Shown here piece after piece: positions 27,206-36,189 of a stretch of DNA of 64,000 nt; position 1 is the first letter of the stretch; each line of letters starts with the position of its first letter. Where the stretch lies: NCBI GenBank assembly GCA_038744685.1, contig JBCDMB010000012.1, positions 1 to 64,000 of the forward strand, in the 5' to 3' direction. The notes beneath the pieces were generated by a model. It was not told the DNA's origin. It was given only the letters and a program-made list of their open reading frames with translations, and searched no databases. Position numbers and translations under genes: made by a program. Source of the DNA: Verrucomicrobiota bacterium (GTDB lineage Bacteria; Verrucomicrobiota; Verrucomicrobiia; Opitutales; Puniceicoccaceae).

Positions 27206-28264
27206 ATGGCCGCCAGTGCAGGCCTTGAGATTCTCAAAGACAGAATCTCCCAGATTCCGCAGTTTCTTGCCGAGACGTTTGATTCGGTGTTTCCGCATCC
27301 AGAAAAACTTCGATCATCATCAGGGGTAGTCGCCACGGGTTTGGGAAGCTCCGAAGCCGCTGCTCGTTACCTAGTGAGATTACTGAACGAATGGACGTCT
27401 ATCCCTGCAGAGTTTCTTCCCCTAAATCGATTTTATCAATCCAAGCCAGCAGAAGAGAACTCCCGGTACCTCATTGTTTTTACCCAAGGGCTAGCACCCA
27501 ACGCCCAGATCGCACTTGCAAGACGAGAGTCGTATTCCGGCCTGACCCTGATTACCTCTTCCACGACCAAGGGCCAAAGGGCGGCCGGAAAACCTGATCG
27601 GGCAGACCTCCTCGAAAAAGTCAGAGAGGAAGGAGCAACCATCTTCTGCCATCCTTTCGAAAACGAGTTCGAGATTCTTCCTCGGGTGATCGGTCCAGTC
27701 TGCACAATGGCATCGGCACTACTAATCGGATCTTCACTCAGTGAACGGAATATCCCAGTTGGAGAAATCCTATCTTTTTTTGAACATCCTCCTTTGGACG
27801 ACCTAACCACCGATAAGCTCGCGGCAGAGATTCTAGCCGGAGTGGACTTCTACTTTACTGACCTTACGGTCCTCTACGCGCAGAACCTGAGTGCGAAGAT
27901 TTTAGAAACTTTGTTTCTCCGAGCTCCTTCTTGCCGAGATGTGTTCGACTACTCACACGGGCCCTTTCAAGCGGAGACGCAAAATCCATCGAGCCGATGG
28001 ATCTTCAGTTCCCAAAGCCAAGCAGACCACACCCTCCTAAAGGAGATAGGACCCCTTTTTGACCGGATAAATCCTGCGAGGGCCTTCTCGTCTCCACTTC
28101 CTGAGCCGTATTCCATTTTTTACTACGAGAGCCTTCTCAACCAAATCACCCTTCAGGCAGCTGCAGAGTACGGCGTAGACCTGGTCGACTGGCCCGGAAA
28201 AGGTCTGGATAAAGAAGGGTATTCTCTGGCAAGTCCGTTTGAGGAGAAAGAGATGGAATCATGA
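27206..28264 (+). CDS. SIS (sugar isomerase) domain protein
   Basis: A 352-residue protein with the SIS pattern VVATGLGSSEAAARYLVRLL (about 41-60), ENSRYLIVFTQGLAPNAQIAL and a second similar module (about 190-345). Such proteins bind phosphosugars or their amino derivatives. The usual glutamine-amidotransferase domain of GlmS is absent. The start is 3 nt after the preceding stop and the end overlaps the next gene (ATGA), so it is expressed with the ring-opening cluster and may act on a ribose-phosphate fragment, an inference. Confidence 0.75.
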   Translation: MAASAGLEILKDRISQIPQFLAETFDSVFPHPEKLRSSSGVVATGLGSSEAAARYLVRLLNEWTSIPAEFLPLNRFYQSKPAEENSRYLIVFTQGLAPNAQIALARRESYSGLTLITSSTTKGQRAAGKPDRADLLEKVREEGATIFCHPFENEFEILPRVIGPVCTMASALLIGSSLSERNIPVGEILSFFEHPPLDDLTTDKLAAEILAGVDFYFTDLTVLYAQNLSAKILETLFLRAPSCRDVFDYSHGPFQAETQNPSSRWIFSSQSQADHTLLKEIGPLFDRINPARAFSSPLPEPYSIFYYESLLNQITLQAAAEYGVDLVDWPGKGLDKEGYSLASPFEEKEMES

Positions 28265-29067
28265 GAGTGTTTCGGGTGGCCTTGGAATCCGGTGATGAAA
28301 CCTACGCGACTTCCCGAGAGGGAGACTTTTACCGCTGTGAAGGAGATCTTACTACTGGTTTCGTTGGGACCGATGAGGAGATCCAAGTTGCCTCGGTTCT
28401 GGCTCCGATCGCCCTCGGTTCCACTCTTTTCGCTATTGGATTGAACTATCGCGAGCACGCCATGGAGATGAACCAGCCACTCCCTGACTTCCCGGTAGTT
28501 ACAATGAAGTCCCCCTCTGCAGTCATTGGTACTGGAGAACCGATTCTCCTTCCTCGGGCGCTGCGTAGCGAACAGGTAGATTTTGAAGCGGAACTCGCCA
28601 TCGTAATCGGCAAGAGGTGTAAAAATGCTTCCGTTAAAGAGGCATTGTCCTACGTCGCAGGATTTACTGTTGCGAACGACGTGAGTGCACGAGATTGGCA
28701 GAAGATTTACAGTGGTGGCCAGTGGTGCAAAGGAAAGGGGTTTGATACGTTCTGCCCTCTTGGACCTTTACTGGTCACTCCAGACAGCATTGGAGACCCG
28801 AATAACCTTCACATTAGCTCCCGCCTCAACGGCGAAACTTTTCAGGACTCTTCGACAAGCGATCTAATTTTTCCCGTCGAAGACCTGATCGTTTTTCTCA
28901 GCGGAAGCACCACTCTTTTACCAGGAACCGTCATTTTGACGGGCACCCCGCCGGGTGTTGGAACCGCCCGAAATCCGCCTCGCTTTCTGAAACCCGGTGA
29001 TACTGTGGAGATCGAAATCGAAGGAATCGGAGTTCTCAGGAATCCAGTCGAAGAAGAGAACATCTAG
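28261..29067 (+). CDS. fumarylacetoacetate hydrolase family protein
   Basis: A 268-residue protein with LFAIGLNYREHAMEMN, the metal-binding DFEAELAIVIGK (two Glu) and NDVSARDWQ (Asp), then KGKGFDTFCPLGP and TGTPPGVG. The FAH family covers C-C hydrolases, decarboxylases and tautomerases of oxo-acids. Which one applies here is unclear. It overlaps the SIS gene by ATGA. In the operon it could process the carbon skeleton left after nitrogen removal. Confidence 0.9.
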   Translation: MRVFRVALESGDETYATSREGDFYRCEGDLTTGFVGTDEEIQVASVLAPIALGSTLFAIGLNYREHAMEMNQPLPDFPVVTMKSPSAVIGTGEPILLPRALRSEQVDFEAELAIVIGKRCKNASVKEALSYVAGFTVANDVSARDWQKIYSGGQWCKGKGFDTFCPLGPLLVTPDSIGDPNNLHISSRLNGETFQDSSTSDLIFPVEDLIVFLSGSTTLLPGTVILTGTPPGVGTARNPPRFLKPGDTVEIEIEGIGVLRNPVEEENI

Positions 29068-29080
29068 CTCAATTCTGTCC

Positions 29081-30331
29081 GTGAAGAACACTGTCAAGAC
29101 TCACGTAAAGGAAGATACCCCGTCAGTTTCAGCCTTTTACGAACAAGTAAACACGTTCTCGGCAGGACTAAAAAGGGCGGTATTTTCCGAGTTAACTCCA
29201 ACGGAGTCTACCGTTGCTGAACATGAGGTTTCAAAGTCTACAAACAAGCCACTCGCGGGAATGACTTGCCTCATTAAAGACAATTTCGACGTCGCAGGAT
29301 TTCCCACCCGCGCGTCATCCCTCTTTCTCGAGGAGGTGCGGCCATCTCCTCATCGTGATGGACCGTTCGTCCAGAAAATCCGGGAAACAGGACTTACTAT
29401 TCTCGGCAAAACCCAAATGAACGAATTTGCTTACGGCTTGGACGGAGCGAATCCTCATTACGGAGATTGCCCACATCCGTTCGAACCCGACTTCGTCTCG
29501 GGCGGATCCAGTAGCGGCAGTGCTTGGGCAGTGGCAAAACAATTGGTGAACGTTGGATTCGGCACGGATACAGGAGGATCCATTCGCGTACCCTCCGCCT
29601 TCTGTGGACTTTTTGGCCTGCGCCTTCCGCCTAACCCATGGGCCCACGAAGGTTGCATACCTCTTGCCCCTTCACTCGATACCGTTGGATGGATGACACA
29701 CAACTTGGTGGACCTCATCTCAGTCTCAGAAGCCCTACTGGACCTTGACCTTTCCGAACAGGAAACGATCCTCCGAGGTCTTCAGATCGAGTTTCCCGAG
29801 ATACCTGTTCCGACCTCTGCAAAAACCAAAATCTCAAGCCCAACGATCCACCGCGATAATCTACCTGACTTGTTTGCACCGATTGTTTCCCAATCATTTT
29901 CAATTGTTCAGAGTCTAGAGGCTTACGAAGTCCACAAGGGTTGGATCGAGAGATATCGCGCCCAATACGACCCATCTGTTCTTGCAAAGATATTAAGAGC
30001 CCTGTCTTGGAGTTCCGGAGAAATTCAGAAAGCCCATCTAGTTCAGGAAAGAGTCAAAAGGGCCTTTTCTGAGCTATTCGAGAAGTTCGATTTTGTCTTC
30101 CTACCGGTCACTCCGGGCGACGTTCCCCGCAAGAGGATGTCGCCTAGGGATCGTGAGCGACTGCTTCAATTAACGTCGCCAGCCAGCCTCGCTGGATTAT
30201 CTGCGATCACCCTACCCTTTCGCTCTAAGGAAAACCCTTACTGCGCGCTCCAGTGCTTGCTTCCACCAGACCGATGGAAAAGAGTCCTGCCTTCCCTTTT
30301 TCAGGCAATGATCTCTCAGGAACAATCATGA
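29081..30331 (+). CDS. amidase signature family enzyme
   Basis: 416 residues from a GTG start. It has the Ser-cisSer-Lys triad: CLIKDNFDV (Lys66), GGSSSGSAWAVA (cis-Ser at about 143) and DTGGSIRVPSAFCG (nucleophile Ser167), with the 24-residue spacing typical of the family. It hydrolyses an amide or ureide bond. GatA is unlikely, given the operon context and the shorter length. The frame is open upstream into the FAH gene, but GTG 29081 is the first start after its stop. Confidence 0.88.
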   Translation: MKNTVKTHVKEDTPSVSAFYEQVNTFSAGLKRAVFSELTPTESTVAEHEVSKSTNKPLAGMTCLIKDNFDVAGFPTRASSLFLEEVRPSPHRDGPFVQKIRETGLTILGKTQMNEFAYGLDGANPHYGDCPHPFEPDFVSGGSSSGSAWAVAKQLVNVGFGTDTGGSIRVPSAFCGLFGLRLPPNPWAHEGCIPLAPSLDTVGWMTHNLVDLISVSEALLDLDLSEQETILRGLQIEFPEIPVPTSAKTKISSPTIHRDNLPDLFAPIVSQSFSIVQSLEAYEVHKGWIERYRAQYDPSVLAKILRALSWSSGEIQKAHLVQERVKRAFSELFEKFDFVFLPVTPGDVPRKRMSPRDRERLLQLTSPASLAGLSAITLPFRSKENPYCALQCLLPPDRWKRVLPSLFQAMISQEQS

Positions 30332-31557
30332 ACGACCTATCCGGAAAAATTGAAGATTGCGTCGTGTTGCTTGGCCAAGAGCTATCTCCTGTCCTGTGCT
30401 CGTCATTTGAATACGAGAATGGCTCGATTTCATCGATCTCGGTCACCGGAGAGGCTCCCACACCGATCGGTAGCCGATCAGTCATCGTTCCGGGTTTTGT
30501 CAATGGTCACACCCACGTGGGCGATTGTTTCCTTGCTGACGCGGCTACCAAACTGACTCTCGCAGAAGGGTTCTTCCGGCCTGATGGCTTCAAGTATCGC
30601 TCGCTTGCCGCAGTTGCCGCAAAGAAGCATTCCCAAGCAATCGAGAATTTTCTTACCGGCATGGCAGCGTCGGGAACGATTGGGCATATTGATTTCCGAG
30701 AACAGGGATCAGTGGGCTGCACCCGTCTTCGTGAGGCATCCGATAGAACGGGTGTTCGGTCAGTAATTCTGAGCCAGTTCGATCAGTTGCCTTTCACCCA
30801 AAAAGAATTGGAAGAGAATGTATCTTCTCTCCCCAAAGAGTCAGTCAATGAGCTCAAGGAATTCCTCACTCTGTCCGATGGGTTCTCAGAAAGCACCATG
30901 AACGATCTTACCGACACTGCATGGAAGGAGATCAATGAGATTTGTGTTCAGGCAGGAAAGAGAAAAGCCATCCATTGTCTCGAAGACGGAACTTATCGAA
31001 GCACTAGTTGGGAAAGGACGGGTGAGGGTGATCTGACCAGAGCAATCCAGTCACTGGATCCTGATCTGATCGTCCATTTGACCGTAGCCACTGAAGAAGA
31101 AATCAACGAGATCGCTGAGGCAGGTATTCCCGCGGTCGTCAATCCGCGGGCCAACGCGACCCTCGGGCTGTCACTGCCCCCGGTAGCTCGACTTCTCGAT
31201 GCGGGCATTCCGGTCCTTTTAGGGACTGACAACGGAATGCTCAATGGTCCCAGTCTCCTTCCCGAACTCGACTTCACCTACAAACTCGTCCGATCACAAA
31301 CTGGAAACGAGAACTTGGTAGACCCTGCCGTGGTCCTCAAAATGGTAACTACCAACCCAGGCAGAACTTGCTGGGGCAACTGGTTTCCCGGAAGCCTCGA
31401 GGTAGGGAATACCGCTTCTTTTGTTGAATTCGACTTCTCTTCACCTCTTCTTTCCACTTCACACCACGCGATTGCTTCGGTCGTCACCCGCTGCCAGCCG
31501 GGCGATATTATCCAAACAGTCAGGGACGGGCAAGTAATTCATTATCGCCGTTCATGA
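30328..31557 (+). CDS. amidohydrolase superfamily (cytosine/guanine deaminase-like) enzyme
   Basis: A 409-residue metal-dependent hydrolase. It has PGFVNGHTHVGD (HxH, about 55-66), AIHCLEDG (His), IVHLT (His) and LLGTDNGML (Asp), the full ligand set of the deaminase/chlorohydrolase branch. It starts by ATGA overlap with the amidase gene. A role in deaminating or hydrolysing a nitrogen heterocycle or its ring-opened product fits the operon, but the substrate is not predictable from sequence. Confidence 0.88.
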   Translation: MNDLSGKIEDCVVLLGQELSPVLCSSFEYENGSISSISVTGEAPTPIGSRSVIVPGFVNGHTHVGDCFLADAATKLTLAEGFFRPDGFKYRSLAAVAAKKHSQAIENFLTGMAASGTIGHIDFREQGSVGCTRLREASDRTGVRSVILSQFDQLPFTQKELEENVSSLPKESVNELKEFLTLSDGFSESTMNDLTDTAWKEINEICVQAGKRKAIHCLEDGTYRSTSWERTGEGDLTRAIQSLDPDLIVHLTVATEEEINEIAEAGIPAVVNPRANATLGLSLPPVARLLDAGIPVLLGTDNGMLNGPSLLPELDFTYKLVRSQTGNENLVDPAVVLKMVTTNPGRTCWGNWFPGSLEVGNTASFVEFDFSSPLLSTSHHAIASVVTRCQPGDIIQTVRDGQVIHYRRS

Positions 31558-32123
31558 GTGGGCTTTTTGAGATCGACGCGGATATGGCGTGGCACTCGTT
31601 GCCATGGCAAGGGTTCGAACCGAGTTCGGAAGTCCTCCCGCGAATGGCAATCCAACCGGTTTGTGCCTTTGTAAACCGCGGCAATGATGTCCCACTCAAC
31701 CGCGAATATGAGGTAGTCTGGAAGCAAATCGAAGTCGCCTGCCAATCATTTTTTTCCGGGGAAAATCAACCTTCGAATCTCCACTCATCGTTCCGAATTC
31801 TTCCCTCTTTTAACCGAGTCCCAAACCTTGTCCCGGAAATACTATTTGGAACAAGCCTTCCTGCCGCATCGAAAGCCCTTTTTGAGATTGCCGACTCTGT
31901 CCAGAAGGCAAACGTAAGAAAAATCGTATTTGTTCACGCAAACCCAATCCTTGGTCCGTGGTTAGACACGGTCGCCCGTGAATTGAGGATATACTCTGAT
32001 ATGAGGGTATTCACGATCCAATTGGAATTCGGTTCTTCTGAAGCCGGGGTTGTCGCTGAAGAAAGAACTTTGGATGCACTACTTCGTGAGGTAATCGCTT
32101 TTCCTGCGAATCCTCCCTTTTAG
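31554..32123 (+). CDS. degenerate creatininase-like protein
   Basis: A 189-residue protein coupled by ATGA to the amidohydrolase gene. The segment VRKIVFVHANPILGPWLDTVARELRI (given in part: KIVFVHANPILGPWL) aligns by eye with the creatininase helix-strand that normally reads RIALLNTHGGN. The usual N-terminal ligand motif (E-x-H-G-x-HLP) is absent. It may be a non-catalytic partner of the intact creatininase encoded next, an inference from adjacency and pattern. Confidence 0.5.
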   Translation: MSGLFEIDADMAWHSLPWQGFEPSSEVLPRMAIQPVCAFVNRGNDVPLNREYEVVWKQIEVACQSFFSGENQPSNLHSSFRILPSFNRVPNLVPEILFGTSLPAASKALFEIADSVQKANVRKIVFVHANPILGPWLDTVARELRIYSDMRVFTIQLEFGSSEAGVVAEERTLDALLREVIAFPANPPF

Positions 32124-32137
32124 GGAATGGTTGTAAA

Positions 32138-32911
32138 ATGACTCAAGAGAACACACGTTCCCAGCGGTTTTTGGTTTCGATGACGCCAAAAATGATTCGG
32201 GAGGCAGCCCGGAATTCAAAAGCACTCATCATTCTTCCCACAGGTGCCATCGAGCAACATGGCCCACACCTTCCAGTTGGAGTGGATTCCCTTCTGGGCA
32301 CTTCCTTCGTTTCCAGACTAATCGCAGGTCTTAATGAGGATGAGCCCGTCTGGTTTGCACCTCCCATTTGGATAGGAAAAAGCAACGAACACGACGGTTA
32401 CCCGGGAACCCTGAGCCTTTCAGGCGATTCATTTCGCGCACAGGTGCTTTCGACCGCCGAACAAGTCAAGCAGATGGGATTCTCCCGAATCGCCCTTTTG
32501 AATACGCACGGTGGGAATCAGCCTGTGCTACAAACGACCGTGTTAGAAATTGAAACCTCCTTTGGAATCAAGGCATCCATTCTCGATTCGCATCCGATTA
32601 CCGATCTTGATCCCAGGGAAGAACAGTTCGGTATCCACGCAGGACAATATGAAACCTCTCTCATGCTCGCCATTTGTCCGGATATGGTCGAAATGGACAA
32701 GGCGGACTGCTATTGGATGGACGACCGGTTTCCAAAAGGCTCTTTCGCCGCGGAGAACCATTTCGCCACTTTCGCTTGGAAAATCGCTGATTTTACCCCG
32801 AGCGGCACTCTCGGGGACGCGACTCTCGCATCAGCTTCAGATGGAGAAAGATGGGTAACCGGGGTCATTGACGTGCTCCTGAAGCAGATCCGAGAAAAAG
32901 TTAGCGGATGA
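32138..32911 (+). CDS. creatininase family protein
   Basis: A 257-residue protein with LPTGAIEQHGPHLPVGVDS (ligands Glu39, His41, Asp50), IALLNTHGGNQ and GIHAGQYETSLMLA (distal His and Glu). The family includes creatininase and the archaeal FAPy deformylase ArfB, which acts on the product of a GTP cyclohydrolase. That parallel is notable because this operon starts with a GTP-cyclohydrolase-II-like protein. It overlaps the downstream transporter by ATGA. Confidence 0.92.
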   Translation: MTQENTRSQRFLVSMTPKMIREAARNSKALIILPTGAIEQHGPHLPVGVDSLLGTSFVSRLIAGLNEDEPVWFAPPIWIGKSNEHDGYPGTLSLSGDSFRAQVLSTAEQVKQMGFSRIALLNTHGGNQPVLQTTVLEIETSFGIKASILDSHPITDLDPREEQFGIHAGQYETSLMLAICPDMVEMDKADCYWMDDRFPKGSFAAENHFATFAWKIADFTPSGTLGDATLASASDGERWVTGVIDVLLKQIREKVSG

Positions 32912-33909
32912 AGCAGTTGCTTACTGCCAATTCCTTTGTGGTTGGAATCGCAGTTGCCATTCTTCTTGCCGCGCTAGCTCCTGAATTCGGTTCCGAGTCT
33001 GGTATTCTTCCAGTTCCTCTGCTTAAGGCAGTAGGGATCTTTTTTATTTTTTTTCTTCAGGGAGTTTTGCTTCCACTCGGCGAGCTGAAAAAGGGCCTTA
33101 CAGACTGGAAGCTACATCTCTGCGTTCAGACGACTACGTTTCTCTTTTTTCCGGTCGTTGTTTCTGCAGCGTTAGCCGCATTCTCGAGCCAATTTGCCCA
33201 ACCAGATCTCCGTCTGGGTTTTTTATACCTCTCGTTCCTTCCTACGACCATTGCGTCGGCAATAGCGCTAACGACAACGTCGAACGGCAACGTAAGTGGA
33301 GCTCTTTTCAACACTACCCTCTCCAACGTGGGTGGCATATTTCTCGTGCCTTTTCTTTGCCTGGGCTTTCTTGGCTTGAGTGGGACCTTCCAGCAAATTG
33401 AGGTCGGTCCAATTCTTATCGGAATACTCCTAAAGATTATCCTTCCGTTACTTTTAGGCCAGGGATGCCGCTGGTTCTTGAAAGGTTGGGCCGAAAGGCA
33501 CAAAGTCGGGATTCGACGATTCAACAATACCGTAATCCTCTTCATCGTTTATGCTGCCTTTTGCCAGAGCTTTACTGAGGACGTTTGGACTACTATCGAG
33601 GGACCTGTGCTATTGCTCACCTTTATTGGGGCACTAGTCCTTCTCGCGGTTGCTTCCTTTTACGTCTGGTTCCTTTCAGGCCTAATCCGCCTCGATCCGC
33701 CTACCCGAGTCGCAGCTTTCTTTTGCGGGAGCCAGAAGACCCTCGCTGTGGGTCTACCACTCTCGGTAATGATTTTCGGCCAAGACGGCCTCCACGCCGA
33801 CTTAAGCCTACTGATGGTCCCTCTCCTCGTGTATCACCCTGCCCAGCTCGTGCTAGGAGGATGGCTCAGCCCTCGCCTTGCAAAGTATGCGGAGAAGTCA
33901 GTTGGATAA
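32908..33909 (+). CDS. bile-acid:sodium-symporter-like (SBF-type) transporter
   Basis: A 333-residue membrane protein with nine to ten hydrophobic helices. It has FLSFLPTTIASAIALTTTS-type and FCGSQKTLAVGLPL motifs and a final YHPAQLVLGGWLSPRLA, as in the SBF-like (RCH1/YfeH) branch. It is the last gene of the eight-gene operon and plausibly imports the heterocyclic substrate or an acid product. Only 27 bp separate it from the convergent RidA gene. Confidence 0.88.
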   Translation: MKQLLTANSFVVGIAVAILLAALAPEFGSESGILPVPLLKAVGIFFIFFLQGVLLPLGELKKGLTDWKLHLCVQTTTFLFFPVVVSAALAAFSSQFAQPDLRLGFLYLSFLPTTIASAIALTTTSNGNVSGALFNTTLSNVGGIFLVPFLCLGFLGLSGTFQQIEVGPILIGILLKIILPLLLGQGCRWFLKGWAERHKVGIRRFNNTVILFIVYAAFCQSFTEDVWTTIEGPVLLLTFIGALVLLAVASFYVWFLSGLIRLDPPTRVAAFFCGSQKTLAVGLPLSVMIFGQDGLHADLSLLMVPLLVYHPAQLVLGGWLSPRLAKYAEKSVG

Positions 33910-33936
33910 CAAACCGACAGCTTGATTCAGACAGCT

Positions 33937-34407
33937 TTAAGACCCATCCCGAAGCTTGAAGTTCACCTGAATCTCCACCGCGGCATTCATCGGTAGACCT
34001 GCGACGGCAACGGCGGCACGGGCATGCCTTCCCAAATCACCGAAAACGGCGACAAAGAGATCGGACGCTCCGTTCACCACGGAAGGGCTCTTCCCATATG
34101 CAGGAATCGCGTTCACATAGCCGCCGACGTAAAGAATTTGCTCTACGTCTTCCAAAGATCCCGTAATCGTCTTCATCACCGCCAAAGCGTTGAGTGCACA
34201 AACCCGTGCTGCCTCATAACCATCCTCCAAAGATAAGTCTTCGCCCACTTGCCCGATAAACTCGCCTGCGGTCGGAGAGCAGCTAATGACACCTGCTAGA
34301 AAAACGAGATTTCCATCCTTACGAAACGGGAGGTAGTTTCCTCCGGGCTTCGGAGGCTCGGGAAGAGAGAGGCCCAACTCAATCAATCGTGTTTCCGCAC
34401 CAGTCAT
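33937..34407 (-). CDS. RidA/YjgF-family enamine/imine deaminase
   Basis: A 156-residue protein of the longer RidA subgroup. It has GNLVFLAGVIS, a mid-region VEQILYVGGYVNAIPAY and C-terminal HARAAVAVAGLPMNAAVEI, holding the conserved Arg that binds the carboxylate. It hydrolyses reactive enamines or imines, or in related groups acts on aminoacrylate from pyrimidine breakdown. It overlaps DUF3891 by ATGA, and is the last gene of the convergent minus-strand operon. Confidence 0.92.
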   Translation of the reverse strand: MTGAETRLIELGLSLPEPPKPGGNYLPFRKDGNLVFLAGVISCSPTAGEFIGQVGEDLSLEDGYEAARVCALNALAVMKTITGSLEDVEQILYVGGYVNAIPAYGKSPSVVNGASDLFVAVFGDLGRHARAAVAVAGLPMNAAVEIQVNFKLRDGS

Positions 34408-35231
34408 GATGGCTTCGGGAAAAAGAAGATCTCCTTAGATACTCTTTCTGCAGATTGATAAGCCCTGCGAAAGTCTCCCAGACTTCCGGTGGCCTCTTTA
34501 GGAACACGTGCATAAGGAATACAGAACGCAAGGCCCTCTTCGTCAAATGGGTAAGGATCCAGTTGAAAGATTCCCTTCCCTTTCGGCTCGAAACCTATCT
34601 CGGTCTTCCGTCCGTCGCGGGTTCGCTGGGCATGCCGCAATTGAGAGGGAGAAGAGAAATCGACGCCTACCAAAAGGGATAAGCTATCGCAGCCCTGAAG
34701 AAACTCGAAGCCCAACCGAAAAGATTCCTCCGCGAGAGCCGCCTCTGGAAAACCGGTTTCCCGCAGACCTTCCACCAACTCTTTCTGACGCGAAAGTTGT
34801 CCGGCAATAAAATCGCCGTGAATTCGGCTTTCCTCTTCGTTGAGCTGACTCAAATCAGCCTGTTCGGTCAACAGATTCACCGTGTGCATGGAAATTAAGA
34901 CCGCAGCATAGGAATCTCGTTGGGCTGCCTTTTCCGTAGCCCTTCCACGTACCGACAGGTAGTCCTCCAAATCGATCTCCTCAAAGGCGTCATAAGTTCC
35001 CACCAGCTCGCTCGAAAAAGCCGACGGGTTTCCCTCAGGGGTCAGGTTGGGATTTGCATCCACCTCTTTCCAACTGTCGTCATGCCGGGAGACAGCGTCC
35101 AACACGTGAACGAAAGGTTCCGGAGGAAGAAATCGCTCATTCTTCCAATGCCGCGCAAATTCCCCCGCCAACGCAGCATGCTTGTCATGCTCGAGCAAGA
35201 GCCAGGAGTCTCTCTCTTCGATACGAATCAT
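34404..35231 (-). CDS. DUF3891 family protein
   Basis: A 275-residue protein beginning MIRIEERDSWLLLEHDKHAALAGEFARHW, followed by DAVSRHDDSW: histidines and Asp pairs recalling HD-type metal sites. This matches the DUF3891 pattern, a family of unknown function. The ATG at 35231 overlaps the formamidase stop by 4 nt. An upstream in-frame extension lies inside that gene. Confidence 0.75.
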   Translation of the reverse strand: MIRIEERDSWLLLEHDKHAALAGEFARHWKNERFLPPEPFVHVLDAVSRHDDSWKEVDANPNLTPEGNPSAFSSELVGTYDAFEEIDLEDYLSVRGRATEKAAQRDSYAAVLISMHTVNLLTEQADLSQLNEEESRIHGDFIAGQLSRQKELVEGLRETGFPEAALAEESFRLGFEFLQGCDSLSLLVGVDFSSPSQLRHAQRTRDGRKTEIGFEPKGKGIFQLDPYPFDEEGLAFCIPYARVPKEATGSLGDFRRAYQSAERVSKEIFFFPKPS

Positions 35232-36175
35232 GGCGTCACTGTAGAACGTTCGTCGAAAACCGCTTCGGGAAAGTACCCTGAGATCGTCATCGTAGGCTCG
35301 TTGACCAATTGACTGATCTTTAGACGGATTACTGCACTGCAAGTGATATACGCCTGCTCCCGCGACAAACCCAAACGTTTAACGAGGTAGTCAATTGCGC
35401 GTCTGACTACCCGCTTGCTTGCCTCACGTGGATCAGGGTCAGACTCGATGAACACATGGTATCCATGTTCGGCAAACTCAGGAGGCTCCAGCTCACCCGG
35501 ACATTCGAGGTAGGGTCCCGGGAGAGGACGATCCTTTTGCAACTCTACCTTCATCCGCACCGTCATGGGTGCCTCCATCCCGTTTAGGCATACCTCTCCG
35601 TCTCCTTGGGCTGCATGAGCATCCCCTGCACAAAGACCGGCACCAGGGATTTGGACCGGAAGGTGAAGACGACTCCCCGCAACTAAATGCCTTACGTCAA
35701 GATTTCCTCCAAATTTGCCGGGTGGTCGCGTGCGGAATTCCCCTTTTTCCTCGGGCTGAACTCCGATAATTCCACAAAACGGACGAAGAGGGATCGTCAG
35801 CCCAGGCATCGATCTCGTTTCATTCCCCTCAAAACGCCAAGTATGCAAGAATGATCCCGAAAAGTCGTCCGCCAATAACCCGAGCCCATCCACAAGACCA
35901 CTCCAGCCCCAACCCTCGTGCTGGTAGTCAAGAATTTCCAGAACCAATCGATCCCCCGGTTCAGCACCTTCTACACAAACGGGTCCGGTAAGTGCATGGA
36001 TACGGGATTTATCGATTTTTCCGAAATCAGAGGCTGTCATATCCGGCGAAACCTGACCGTCGCTAGAGTCACGCATTTCGAAACTAACTGTGTCGCCGGA
36101 CTTGATCGTCAGCCGAGCCGGGTAGTCCCGATTCCATCGATTGACGACTTCTGATCGGTCGAGAAAGAAATCCAT
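35228..36175 (-). CDS. acetamidase/formamidase family protein
   Basis: A 315-residue protein with SGDTVSFEMRD, GAEPGDRLVLEIL, GLCAGDAHAAQGDGEVC and a C-terminal SREQAYITCSAV, the pattern of FmdA/AmdA-type hydrolases. It would release ammonia and a short acid from an amide such as formamide. The ATG at 36175 is 14 nt after the phosphoribosyltransferase stop. The start beginning MDFFLDRS is preferred over an extension to 36217 inside the upstream gene. Confidence 0.88.
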   Translation of the reverse strand: MDFFLDRSEVVNRWNRDYPARLTIKSGDTVSFEMRDSSDGQVSPDMTASDFGKIDKSRIHALTGPVCVEGAEPGDRLVLEILDYQHEGWGWSGLVDGLGLLADDFSGSFLHTWRFEGNETRSMPGLTIPLRPFCGIIGVQPEEKGEFRTRPPGKFGGNLDVRHLVAGSRLHLPVQIPGAGLCAGDAHAAQGDGEVCLNGMEAPMTVRMKVELQKDRPLPGPYLECPGELEPPEFAEHGYHVFIESDPDPREASKRVVRRAIDYLVKRLGLSREQAYITCSAVIRLKISQLVNEPTMTISGYFPEAVFDERSTVTP

Positions 36176-36189
36176 ACGTGGGAAGACTG

